A stretch of DNA of 64,000 bases. Origin: Paenirhizobium selenitireducens ATCC BAA-1503. Lineage in GTDB: Bacteria > Pseudomonadota > Alphaproteobacteria > Rhizobiales > Rhizobiaceae. The translations under genes and the position numbers were made by a program. The notes beneath the pieces were generated by a model that had not been told where the DNA came from, searched no databases, and worked only from the letters and a program-made list of their open reading frames with translations. The stretch's first letter is position 1. Each line of letters opens with the position of its first letter. The stretch is taken from the NCBI RefSeq assembly GCF_000518785.1, contig NZ_JAEG01000009.1, positions 1-64,000 on the forward strand. Reading direction: 5' to 3'. Positions 1 to 8,433 of this stretch are shown here, piece after piece.

Positions 1-42
1 GGCAAGGCGAAGCGGGCAAGACCCCGCATGTTTCGCCTTGCC
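1..42. repeat. long inverted repeat (hairpin) upstream of the carbonic anhydrase gene
   Basis: Positions 1-11 pair with 32-42 (arms GGCAAGGCGAA and TTCGCCTTGCC), and inside them GCGGG at 12-16 pairs with CCCGC at 23-27. The result would be one long, slightly interrupted stem. No T-run follows, so a classical terminator is not obvious. It may be the end of the preceding transcription unit, an mRNA structure in the leader of the next gene, or an interspersed palindrome cut by the window edge. Confidence 0.4.
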
Positions 43-85
43 GTGCCGCGCATCCCGGACGGGACGCCACGCCTGGAGTAACGCG

Positions 86-751
86 ATGCTTTCTGATCTC
101 TTCGACCACAATGTCCGCTGGGCGGCGGCAAGACGTACGGAAGACCCCAACTATTTCGACAGGCTGTCGGCCCTGCAGCGGCCGGAATATTTGTGGATCG
201 GCTGCTCCGACAGCCGGGTTCCCGCCAATGTCATCACCGGGCTCGAGCCGGGCGAGGTCTTCGTTCATCGCAATGTCGCAAACCTCGTCCACCGGGCCGA
301 TCTCAATCTGCTCTCGGTGCTCGAATTTGCCGTGGAGTCCCTTGAGGTAAAGCACATCATCGTTTGCGGGCACTATGGCTGTGGAGGCATCCGCGCGGCC
401 ATGGACGGGCATCGCCACGGCATCATCGATCACTGGCTGCAGCCGATCCGAGATGTGGCGCAGGCGAACTGCGCGGAGCTATCGAGGATTGCCGAGACGG
501 AAGATAAGCTGAACCGGCTCTGCGAACTGACGGTCGTGGGGCAGGTCGAAAGCCTGTCGCGCACACCGATCCTGCAATCGGCCTGGAAGTGTGGGCGCCC
601 GCTCACCATCCACGGCTGGATCTACGGCTTGAAGGATGGCCTGCTGCGTGACCTCAAATGCGACTGCGACAGCAGCGCGGCGAAGTCTCGTTGCGACGAG
701 AGCTTCGCGCCGCCGGTTAACACCTTCGGATCGTCTAGGAAAACATCATGA
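86..751 (+). CDS. beta-class carbonic anhydrase
   Basis: A 221-residue protein expected to interconvert CO2 and bicarbonate in the cytoplasm. The zinc-site motifs of the beta class are visible: CSDSR near residue 41 (Cys, Asp-Arg dyad) and HYGCGG about 60 residues later (His and Cys ligands). The start at 86 is chosen because GGAG lies just upstream and the protein then begins MLSDLF; an in-frame ATG at 38 would add 16 residues that look non-conserved. The last 20 or so residues (Ser/Cys-rich) do not resemble the core fold. The gene overlaps the next one by ATGA, so it is probably co-translated with the DUF2478 and moaA genes. Family certain; physiological link to molybdenum cofactor genes is inference from position only. 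Confidence 0.9.
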   Translation: MLSDLFDHNVRWAAARRTEDPNYFDRLSALQRPEYLWIGCSDSRVPANVITGLEPGEVFVHRNVANLVHRADLNLLSVLEFAVESLEVKHIIVCGHYGCGGIRAAMDGHRHGIIDHWLQPIRDVAQANCAELSRIAETEDKLNRLCELTVVGQVESLSRTPILQSAWKCGRPLTIHGWIYGLKDGLLRDLKCDCDSSAAKSRCDESFAPPVNTFGSSRKTS

Positions 752-1296
752 AAGATCTCGATTTCCCCCTCCAGGCCGCCATCCGCGTCGAGCGGGAACG
801 CCCGGTGGACGATATCCTCGAAGCGGTCGCCCGGGTGCTGCAGGCCGAAGGGCTGACGGTTGCCGGCTTCCTCCAGCGGGAAAGCGCCGGCGACGGCGAA
901 TGCTGTAACCGGATCGATCTGGAGGACATCGCGAGCGGCGAGCACCAGATCATCTCGCAGGCCTTGGGCTCAGGCGCGCGCGGCTGCCGGCTCGATCCGC
1001 AGGCGCTGGCGGGTGTCGCCGGTCCTCTGCTGGCACGGCTCGACACGCGGCCGGACCTTCTGATCCTAAACCGTTTCGGCAAGGGGGAATCCGAGGGCCA
1101 AGGTTTTCGCGCCCTCATCGAGGAGGCCTGCGCGCGGGGCATTCCCCTGCTGACGGCAGTCCGGGAAAACTATGTCGAGGCGTGGCAAGGGTTTGCCGGG
1201 GAACTCGGCGCGGTGCTGGCGCCGGACCAGGCTGGCGTCGTCGAATGGGCGCGTGCAGCCGTCGCCGCGGCGGAGAGGTCTGGCGATGCGGCATGA
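748..1296 (+). CDS. DUF2478 family protein (predicted nucleotide-binding, molybdenum-associated)
   Basis: A 182-residue protein recognised as DUF2478 from the opening FPLQAAIRVE, the central ARGCRLDPQALA and the segment PDLLILNRFGKGESEGQGF, which ends in the invariant-looking GEGQGFR-type stretch. The family resembles small NTPases and is frequently encoded next to molybdate transport or molybdopterin genes; its biochemical function is not established. The start overlaps the carbonic anhydrase stop (ATGA) and the end overlaps the moaA start by 11 bp, so the three genes appear translationally coupled. The context suggests a role in molybdenum cofactor supply, but this is inference. Confidence 0.75.
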   Translation: MKDLDFPLQAAIRVERERPVDDILEAVARVLQAEGLTVAGFLQRESAGDGECCNRIDLEDIASGEHQIISQALGSGARGCRLDPQALAGVAGPLLARLDTRPDLLILNRFGKGESEGQGFRALIEEACARGIPLLTAVRENYVEAWQGFAGELGAVLAPDQAGVVEWARAAVAAAERSGDAA

Positions 1297-2323
1297 ACGT
1301 CAGGTCATCACCGATCCCGGGGCAGGACCTCCCCCACTGATCGATCAATTCGGGCGGCAGGTCACCTATCTTCGGCTTTCCGTGACGGATCGCTGCGATC
1401 TCCGCTGCACCTATTGCATGGCCGAGCACATGACATTCCTGCCGCGCCGGGACGTCCTGTCACTGGAGGAGCTCTATGATCTGGCGCAGGTCTTCATGCG
1501 CGGCGGGGTGCGCAAAATCCGGCTGACCGGCGGGGAGCCACTGGTGCGCAAGAATATCATGCAACTGTTCGAGCTCTTGTCACCACATCTGCAGAACGGC
1601 GATCTGGACGAGGTGACACTGACCACCAATGGTACGCTGCTGGCGCGTCATGCGGAGGCGTTGTTTGCCGCGGGCGTTCGTCGCGTCAATGTCTCGCTCG
1701 ACAGTCTCGACCCCGCCCGCTATGCGAAGATCACCCGATGGGGCCGGCTCGATGCGGTGTTGAAGGGGATCGACGCGGCGCTTGCCGCCGGGCTCAAGGT
1801 CAAGCTCAATGCCGTTGCCCTGCGCGGCGCCTTCGAGCACGAAGTGGACGATCTCATCCGCTTTGCCCACGGCCGCGGCATGGACCTGACGCTGATCGAG
1901 GAAATGCCGCTCGGAGAATCCGGTCATGATCGCGGCGCGAGCTTCCTCTCGCTGCGCGATCTTCGCCTATCTCTGGCGGAGCGCTGGACGTTGGTCACAG
2001 TCGAGGACCGCACCGGCGGCCCGGCCCGCTACGTGCGCCTTGCCGAAACCGGCGGACGGCTCGGCTTTATCACACCGCTGTCCTGCGACTTCTGCGCACG
2101 CTGCAATCGCGTCCGCGTCAGTTGCACAGGCGATCTTTTCACCTGCATGGGGCAGGAAGGCTCAGTCGGCCTTCGCGAAGCGTTGCGCGGCCATCATGCC
2201 GAAACATCCGTCGATGGGCTTGTCCGTGATGCGCTTGCATGCAAGCCCAAGGCCCATGCATTCGAAATCACGGGCCCTGCCGTCAGCGGTATCGCCCGCC
2301 ACATGTCGGTGCTAGGGGGATAG
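1286..2323 (+). CDS. moaA: GTP 3',8-cyclase MoaA (radical SAM)
   Basis: Catalyses the first step of molybdopterin synthesis, converting GTP to 3',8-cyclo-GTP with S-adenosylmethionine. The 345 residues are a normal MoaA length. The N-terminal radical-SAM cluster is visible as CDLRCTYC (CxxxCxxC), followed by LTGGEPLVR. The second 4Fe-4S cluster site is CDFCARC plus a third Cys about 14 residues later. The protein ends in Gly-Gly, the C-terminal tail needed for activity in MoaA. The start at 1286 overlaps the DUF2478 gene; a longer frame from 1172 is rejected because its extra residues are out-of-frame DUF2478 sequence. The partner moaC is not in the window, and the moaB-like gene behind it is broken, so this may be a second moaA copy. 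Confidence 0.93.
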   Translation: MRHERQVITDPGAGPPPLIDQFGRQVTYLRLSVTDRCDLRCTYCMAEHMTFLPRRDVLSLEELYDLAQVFMRGGVRKIRLTGGEPLVRKNIMQLFELLSPHLQNGDLDEVTLTTNGTLLARHAEALFAAGVRRVNVSLDSLDPARYAKITRWGRLDAVLKGIDAALAAGLKVKLNAVALRGAFEHEVDDLIRFAHGRGMDLTLIEEMPLGESGHDRGASFLSLRDLRLSLAERWTLVTVEDRTGGPARYVRLAETGGRLGFITPLSCDFCARCNRVRVSCTGDLFTCMGQEGSVGLREALRGHHAETSVDGLVRDALACKPKAHAFEITGPAVSGIARHMSVLGG

Positions 2324-2326
2324 AAT

Positions 2327-2708
2327 ATGCAGATCGCATCGTCACCGCGGGATCGCACCAGCGGTGGCAAGCAGGAGGATCTCAGCGGTCCGGCGATCGA
2401 AGAATGGCTCCAGGACATGGAGACCTCGACCTGCGAGGCCGTCAAGCGGATCAGCCCGGGCACTGCCTAGGTTTGCGACAAACTGATTGGGCTTTGCTAC
2501 GAGCGCAAGGTCGATCTGGTTCTCACCTCCGGCTGGACCGGACCCTTCGACGCGCGACGAGACGCCAAAGGTGATGCGCGAGGTTCTGATCAACGCATTG
2601 CGGAGCTTCGAGATGAGGCCGATGACGAGACAAGATATTTGGCTGGCGCAGCCAAACACGAGAAAGCCCGCCGAAGCTGTTCGGAACAGGCAGACAATTT
2701 TCAATTGA
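2327..2708 (+). pseudogene. broken moaB/mogA-like molybdopterin adenylyltransferase family gene
   Basis: Read in one frame from ATG 2327, the peptide contains EDLSGPAIEEWL, like the ED(R/K)SGP segment of MogA/MoaB. A TAG at 2468-2470 then interrupts it. The same frame continues past the stop with VDLVLTSGWTG, matching the family's LVLTTGGTG. After a single-base shift near 2545 the next frame supplies STRDETPKVMREVL, matching the PRDVTPEA block. The C-terminal half is lost. So this is a decayed gene directly behind moaA with one nonsense codon and one frameshift. An intact 47-codon reading frame at 2327-2470 remains but is unlikely to be functional. Assignment is from motif recall, with no alignment run. 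Confidence 0.65.
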
Positions 2709-2790
2709 TAGTTGCACTCATAGCCGGAGTTGCTAATCAACCGCTCCGGCTTTGCCGGCGGCTCCAACTTCCGAGAGAAGTAGCGCCGAT

Positions 2791-3005
2791 ATGAGCCAGA
2801 CTACGAACAAGTTCTCACCCCAAGTCCGTGACCGTGCCATCCGAATGGTGCTGATCATGAAGCCGAGCATCCCTCGCGACGGGCTGCCGTTTCATCTATC
2901 GCGGCCAAGATCGGCTGCTCGCCGAATACGCTGCATGATTGGGCAAAGAAGACCAAGGTCGACAACGGTGCTGGGACAGACACCATCGTTCTATGCTGCC
3001 GGTAG
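2791..3005 (+). pseudogene. IS3-family transposase OrfA remnant, frameshifted
   Basis: The reading frame starts MSQTTNKFSPQVRDRAIRMV, the typical helix-turn-helix N-terminus of IS3-family OrfA proteins. It then shifts frame by one base near 2850. In the shifted frame it continues DHEAEHPSR, AAKIGCSPNTLHDW and KKTKVDNGAG before a stop at 3003-3005. The rest of OrfA and all of OrfB are absent. The stretch just upstream (about 2738-2765, CCGCTCCGGC and TTTGCCGG) looks like an IS3-type terminal inverted repeat but has no matching right end here. It is a dead fragment. Confidence 0.75.
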
Positions 3006-3087
3006 ATCGACAGTTCAATGGGTCCCATAATCCATCAGGGTGGGTAAGCCCCATCGAAAGCTCATACGGGCGGCGGATCGGGTGCCG

Positions 3088-4295
3088 TCATTTTCCCAGG
3101 CAATATCGCTCCCATTCCAGCATCATGGCGCGCCGCTGGTCGAGACGTTCGGTCCGATGATAAGCCGCCTCAACCGCATTCTTTAAGGTGTGGGCAAGCG
3201 CGCGCTCCGCAATGTCCCCAGGGTAGCTCTTCTCAGATGCCCAATCGCGGAAGCTTGAGCGGAATCCATGCGCAGTCGCAATGCGGCCGGGCGTATCGCT
3301 CATGACGTCGTTGTCCCGCACGAACCTGGTCGGCGTCATGTCTCGCCGATGGGTGTGTTCGAGCGCGAAGCGAAATTCAAACCTTCGCGGTTTTCGATTT
3401 CTTCAGCCGTGCCTTGAGGATTTCAAGTGCGCGGGATGTCGATGGCACTCGGTGGATGACCTTCGCCTTCATTCGCGATGCCGGGACCGTCCGGATGCGC
3501 GCGAGAAGTCGATCTCGTCCCATTGCATCTGGCGAAGTTCGCCGGAACGGCAAGCGGTCAGGATGAGAAGCTCAAGCATGTGTCTGGTGGTGTTTGGACC
3601 GCCGCTTTGCAGAATGTCGGAGAAAAATGTCCGCAGCAAACGCCAGGGAAGAGCCGGCTGGTGCTCGACGCGCTCGCGTTTGCCAGGCTGCTTGGGCAGC
3701 AACTTGTCCACCACCCCGACGGGGCTCGCCACGATAAAGCCGCTCGCGGCCGCCCAGTTCATCGCTGCGTCACAGCGCTGTCTGACACGGGAAGCCGTTT
3801 CCGGCTTCTCAAGCCAGATCGGTTTAAGGCAAACGGCGAAATCGGCGGGACCCAGCTCGTTCAGCAGCTTCTTGCCGGTCCTCGGAAAGAGGTATTGCTC
3901 AAGCGTATTGATCCACTGATCGGTATGCTTCTTGTTGCGGAAATCTCTCCGCCTTGTCCGCGTGATGACGCCGGACTGCGTCCGCGAAGGTGGGGACGGT
4001 CGCAAGTCGCTCGATCTCCTGCTCCTGTGCGCGAAGAAGCTCGAGAGGGTCTTTTCCTTCATCGATTACGCCCCCGCGCTTCGAAGGCCTTGGCGCGGGC
4101 ATCACGAATCGATGTGGTGGGATAACGGCCCAAACCCATTTCCCGGAGCTTGCCATTCATGGGTGAAACGAAGCGCAGGATCCACTTTCCGCTGCCGGCT
4201 GTGCTGCTGGGTACCGGGTACAGACCAACGATCGTGCCACCGGACACAGGCTTGTCGTTGGGTTTCAGCTTCCGGGCTTTGGCGTCACTGAGCAT
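3088..4295 (-). pseudogene. degraded tyrosine recombinase (phage/island integrase)
   Basis: Four minus-strand pieces in different frames form one integrase when joined. 4295-4059 is the N-terminal arm domain (MLSDAKARKLKPNDKP, then GKWILRFVSPMNGKLREMGLG). About 4062-3899 carries the linker EGKDPLELLRAQEQE. About 3960-3469 holds the core-binding domain and the first catalytic block LTACRSGELRQMQWDEID (Arg I). 3339-3088 holds HGFRSSFRDWASE (His-x-x-Arg), the second His in ALAHTLKNAVEAAY and the Tyr nucleophile. At least three frameshifts break it, so it cannot be active. It marks an old integration site. No tRNA gene or clear att repeat was found beside it. Confidence 0.85.
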
Positions 4296-4536
4296 GTTTC
4301 AGTCCATCATCTTGTTGATGGCACCTCCCAGCCTGCCACTCCGCCCGCCCCAAGAGGCGAGATTCAATGCTATGAAAGGTTATCGTCTGCCGTGGCTGAA
4401 CGCTTGAATATCGGGAAAAACAGGTAATTTACATTACATATGGGATTTCACGAGATGGAATGGGATCCTTGCAATAGCGGATCTCTGCCCGCCATTTCGT
4501 CCCTGACCAGGTATCGAATCCGATGAACGTCCCAAC

Positions 4537-6237
4537 TCACAGGGGCTGATCGTTGACTTCGATCCTTTCCGGATCGAGCCCTTGCCGTGCGCGCTCATAA
4601 ATAAGCTGGAATGCTCTCTCCAGGTTGCGCGTATATCGCCTGCTGTCGAAGAGTGCCGCGGTGGTTCTGCTGGCTTCGATTCGCGCTCTGAGTGCGCGCA
4701 GCCTTTCGGCATTGGAGGCGAGTTCTACGCAGAGATCGACGTAGTGATCGGCATCCTCGGCGACGAGTTCGGGCAGTTGCATCGCCCTCAGCAGGCTTTC
4801 CGAAACTCGTGACGAAAAGTTTCCGCCCTTCTTGGTGACGACAGGCAGGCCGGCCCAGAGCTTGTCCGACGTCGTGGTATGGCCGTTGCACGGGAACGTA
4901 TCGAGCCCGATGTCGGCCGCCCGCAGACGTGCGATGTGGTTCGGGTAGCTCGCCGAGTTCGCGAAGATGATGCGCTCCGAGGCGATGCCGGCTTTTGCAA
5001 CGGCCCGGCTGAAATTGCGCCGGGCCAGGGGATCGTCGCACACCATCCAAAGGACGGTGTGAGGCGCACGGGCAAGGATTGCCATCCAGAGGCGGAAGGT
5101 TTCCGGCGAGATCTTGCGCACATTGTTGGCGGAGACAAGCACGGTCGCCCCATCCGGCAGTCCGAGCTCGCTTCGGCCCGGCGGAGGGGGCAAAGCCCGG
5201 TAGGTGTCGTCGTTCGGCTGATAGCTGTCCGGCAGCCAGCAGAATTTCTCATGGAAGAAGGGCGCGCTCGTCTCCGGGCAAACGACACGGTCACCGATGA
5301 TGTAGTCGCAGTCGATGCCGACGCCCGATCCGGGATAACCCAGATAGGCCACCTGCACGGGAGCAGGGCCGGCATTGACGAGATCGATCCAGGCCTTGTT
5401 GGTATGCCCCTTCAAATCGACAAGGATGTCGATACCGCGGGCTCGGATCTGCTGCGCGGCGTCTTCCGTCGACAGATGGCCGATCGGAACGAGCTTGTCG
5501 CCAAATCGCTTCCTGAAAACCCGGTCGGCGGCAACGAAATTCGCTTCGGTGTAGCAGAACAGGGTGATCTCGAACGCGTCTTCGTCATGCAGTTCGAGCA
5601 CGCGCTGCAGGAGTATCATGGTTGCATGGGCGTCCGACCAATCGTTCGACAGATAGCCCAGGCGGATCTTGTCGGCGAATTGATGCGGGCGGGCGCGGCG
5701 GCGGGCCCGCGCTTCCGGACTGAAGGTCTTGCCGTTCTGGGTCTGGATCAGCGCATTCAATGCTTCGTCACCGCACCAGGCGATGTGATCGAGCAGCAAT
5801 TCGGTCCGGATCTGAAACGCGTCGCCGGCCCTGATCTTCTCCACGGCTTCTGCATCGGAGTGCTCAAGCTCATCCATGTCGAGGCGATAGTGGACGTGAT
5901 GGCGGAAGTAGGTCGCGGCGCCCTCATGGAGGGGATTGCACTCGAGGACGTCGCGTGCCGCGTCAAAGGCCAGTTCCCGATCCTCCCCCGGCTGGAGGAG
6001 CGCAAAGGCAAGTTCCAGCAGGTGTTGGCGCGGCATACCGGGAAGAGCGGCGGCCTGGCGATAGCGCAGGGCGGCCTCCTGTCGACGACCGACCCTGTAG
6101 AGGCTCTGGGCAAGCCGTACCAATGCGGCGGCATCAAGGGTGTCGCTCCGGTCGGCGAGCGGTTTCAGGATTTCGATCACCCCGACGAAGTCACCTGATT
6201 TATGCTTTTCCAATGCCAGGGCGGAAACGCCAATCAT
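4537..6237 (-). CDS. TPR protein with O-GlcNAc transferase-like (GT41/SPINDLY) domain
   Basis: A 566-residue predicted soluble protein. About residues 1-110 form short tetratricopeptide-like helices (YRVGRRQEAALRYRQAAALPG). From about residue 170 to the end it resembles the catalytic C-terminus of eukaryotic OGT and bacterial GT41 proteins: KIRLGYLSNDWSDAHAT, GIDILVDLKGHT, PVQVAYLGYPGSGVG and the nucleotide-sugar block NGHTTTSDKLWAGLPVVT. It is therefore likely to transfer a sugar from a nucleotide donor to a protein or glycan; the acceptor cannot be told. An AGGAG lies before the ATG. It is a single gene flanked by mobile-element remains on one side and a LysR gene on the other. No partner glycosylation genes are visible. 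Confidence 0.85.
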   Translation of the reverse strand: MIGVSALALEKHKSGDFVGVIEILKPLADRSDTLDAAALVRLAQSLYRVGRRQEAALRYRQAAALPGMPRQHLLELAFALLQPGEDRELAFDAARDVLECNPLHEGAATYFRHHVHYRLDMDELEHSDAEAVEKIRAGDAFQIRTELLLDHIAWCGDEALNALIQTQNGKTFSPEARARRRARPHQFADKIRLGYLSNDWSDAHATMILLQRVLELHDEDAFEITLFCYTEANFVAADRVFRKRFGDKLVPIGHLSTEDAAQQIRARGIDILVDLKGHTNKAWIDLVNAGPAPVQVAYLGYPGSGVGIDCDYIIGDRVVCPETSAPFFHEKFCWLPDSYQPNDDTYRALPPPPGRSELGLPDGATVLVSANNVRKISPETFRLWMAILARAPHTVLWMVCDDPLARRNFSRAVAKAGIASERIIFANSASYPNHIARLRAADIGLDTFPCNGHTTTSDKLWAGLPVVTKKGGNFSSRVSESLLRAMQLPELVAEDADHYVDLCVELASNAERLRALRARIEASRTTAALFDSRRYTRNLERAFQLIYERARQGLDPERIEVNDQPL

Positions 6238-6399
6238 AAGTAGCTCCTAATTTATCATCGTGCCAATCAGAGCGTGCAATATATTGGTTGTATGGCGCGG
6301 CAAGGATGCGCGTAGCTTGTGTGTCTCGCGCATTCAAAAAATCGTGGGAATGCGTGCGGACGCCCCAACGCCGGCGCGATCAGTTCAGCAGCCTTAAGC

Positions 6400-7311
6400 C
6401 TATCGTGCCGCGCGGGCGCCCCAGCTTTCGCGGATGTAGGTTTCGAAGAAGTCGGAGAAGGTCGCGACGCGCAGCGGCAGATGCTCGTAGGGCGGATAAT
6501 AGAGCGTCAGCCAGATTTCCGGCGGCGACCACTGGTCGAGCACCTGCACCAGCCGTCCGTCCTTCAAGGCATCCTCGACGATGAACAGCGGCAGGAGGGC
6601 GATGCCCTCTCCGGCCATGGCAAGGGCGGCGAGGAAGTCGCCATTGTTGACGCTGAAGCGGCCCCTGGCCTCGATGCTGCGGGTGGCGCCCGCCTTGCTG
6701 AGCTCCCAGACTTCCGTTCGCGTCTGGTCCTGGTAGCTCAGGCATTCGATCTTGGTGAGGTCCTCCGGCAGTTCGGGCGTGCCATAGGCGGCGAGGAATT
6801 GCGGCGAGGCGACGAGCGCGCGCGGCACGGGGCAGATCTTGCGCCAGATGGTGGACTTGTCGCTCGGCGGTCCGGAAATGCGGATCGCCAGGTCATAATC
6901 CTCCTCGACGATGTCGACGAAGCGGTCGGAGAGATCAATGGCGACGCGGGTCTTCGGGTGGATGAGCGCGAACTGGCTGAGCACCGCGGGCAGGACCTTG
7001 ACGCCGAGCGACATGGGCGCCGAGACCTTGAGCGAACCGGTCGTCACCTTCTGCATGTCGCGGGTTTCCTCGGTCGCCCGGGCAAGGCCTTCCGCCAGGG
7101 GCGCAACCCGCGCCGCATAGACGGCGCCCGCGGAGGTCAGCGAGACCTGGCGCGTGGTGCGCAGCAGAAGCTGGACGCCGAGACGATCTTCGAGCGCCGC
7201 GATCGTCCGCGTGACCGAGGCCGGTGTGGTGCCGAGCAGCCGCGCCGCGCCGCTGAAGCTGTGCTGCTCCGCGACCGCCAGGAAGGTGCGGATGGATTCC
7301 AGTTCGCCCAT
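6400..7311 (-). CDS. LysR-family regulator divergent from a dioxygenase/esterase/reductase operon
   Basis: A 303-residue LysR-type transcriptional regulator. The winged-helix region is at the N-terminus (ESIRTFLAVAEQHSFSGAARLLGTT, then SVTRTIAALEDRLGVQLLLRTTR), followed by a periplasmic-binding-like effector domain from about residue 90. AAGGTG lies a few bases before the ATG. It faces the gene at 7436 across a 124-bp intergenic region, the usual arrangement for a LysR protein controlling its neighbour, so it probably responds to a quinone or aromatic electrophile. That effector assignment is inferred from the neighbours. Confidence 0.85.
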   Translation of the reverse strand: MGELESIRTFLAVAEQHSFSGAARLLGTTPASVTRTIAALEDRLGVQLLLRTTRQVSLTSAGAVYAARVAPLAEGLARATEETRDMQKVTTGSLKVSAPMSLGVKVLPAVLSQFALIHPKTRVAIDLSDRFVDIVEEDYDLAIRISGPPSDKSTIWRKICPVPRALVASPQFLAAYGTPELPEDLTKIECLSYQDQTRTEVWELSKAGATRSIEARGRFSVNNGDFLAALAMAGEGIALLPLFIVEDALKDGRLVQVLDQWSPPEIWLTLYYPPYEHLPLRVATFSDFFETYIRESWGARAAR

Positions 7312-7435
7312 GGCATCACCTTTACGAAAATCGCAATAGTCTTTGCCGAATTATGCTTATTCCGCGCCCATTATCCATCCCCCATATTCGTCCCAACAGA
7401 TGAACCCCGGTTACGGGATGGAAAGGAGCAAAGCC

Positions 7436-8368
7436 ATGCTTACCCAGATCAAGGGACTGCACCACGTCACGTCGATGGCTGCCAATGCCCAGGAGAACAA
7501 TGATTTTTTCACCAAGACGCTCGGTCTTCGCCGCGTCAAGAAGACGGTGAACTTCGACGCCCCCGACGTCTATCACCTCTACTATGGCGACGAAGTCGGC
7601 AATGCCGGCTCGGTGATGACCTATTTCCCCTTCCCCGACATGAACCGCGGTGCACGCGGCGCCGGCGAAGTGGCCGAGACGGTCTTTTCTGTGCCGCGGG
7701 GCACGTTGCCCTACTGGCAGGAACGCCTGACCAGGGAAGGCGTGCAGGGGCTCGGCACCTATGAGCTGTTCGGCGAAAAGCGGCTGCGCTTTGCCGGTCC
7801 GGACGGCGACGGTTTCTCGCTGGCCGAGGTGGACGGCGACAACCGCACGCCGTTCGATGGCGGCACGGTGTCGAAGGATGAAGGCATTCACGGCTTTCGC
7901 GGCGTGACCATGCGGCTACGCGACGAAGGCGCGACCGGCGAATTGCTGACCTTCATGGGCTACCAGCCAGTCGATCGCCATGGCGAGATGATCCGCTACG
8001 CCATTCCCGGCGGCAACGGCGCCGATACCATCGACCTCGAAGTCATTCCGGGCGCCGCCCGGGCCTTCCAGGGGGCAGGTTCCGTGCACCATGTGGCCTT
8101 CTCGGTCGAGGACCGTGCGGCCCAGCTTGAAGTCCGCAAGGCACTGCTCGACACCGGCTACAATGTGACCCCGGTCATCGACCGCGACTATTTCTGGGCG
8201 ATCTATTTCCGCACGCCGGGCGGCGTGCTGTTCGAGATCGCCACCAACGAGCCGGGCTTCAACCGCGACGAGGATACCGCTCATCTCGGCGAGGCGCTGA
8301 AGCTGCCGACCCGCTACCAGCAGTACCGGTCGCAGATCGAGGCGCACCTGCCGGCGATCAAGGATTGA
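7436..8368 (+). CDS. VOC-family ring-cleaving dioxygenase (MhqO-like)
   Basis: A 310-residue protein of two vicinal-oxygen-chelate halves: the first opens KGLHHVTSMAANAQENNDFF (His metal ligand in LHHVT), the second has GSVHHVAFSVED in the middle and GGVLFEIATNEPGF near the end (Glu ligand). It resembles MhqO/MhqA-type extradiol dioxygenases thought to cleave hydroquinones or catechols. The start at 7436 is chosen for the AAGGAG eight bases upstream; a frame opening at 7343 has no such site. An esterase (MhqD-like) and an FMN reductase follow, so the trio resembles the Bacillus mhqNOD set for quinone resistance. The true substrate is not visible from sequence. Confidence 0.85.
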   Translation: MLTQIKGLHHVTSMAANAQENNDFFTKTLGLRRVKKTVNFDAPDVYHLYYGDEVGNAGSVMTYFPFPDMNRGARGAGEVAETVFSVPRGTLPYWQERLTREGVQGLGTYELFGEKRLRFAGPDGDGFSLAEVDGDNRTPFDGGTVSKDEGIHGFRGVTMRLRDEGATGELLTFMGYQPVDRHGEMIRYAIPGGNGADTIDLEVIPGAARAFQGAGSVHHVAFSVEDRAAQLEVRKALLDTGYNVTPVIDRDYFWAIYFRTPGGVLFEIATNEPGFNRDEDTAHLGEALKLPTRYQQYRSQIEAHLPAIKD

Positions 8369-8433
8369 CGCTTCAGGGGCCGGCTCTTCCGGCCGGTCCC
8401 CCAGCACCTCCACCCGTTCAAGGAAGATCCATC

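Noticed and set aside
4505..4535. tRNA T-arm-like string (TCGAATCC) next to the integrase remnant
   Set aside because: The flanking bases do not pair into a T-stem or acceptor stem, so it cannot be supported as an att-bearing tRNA end.
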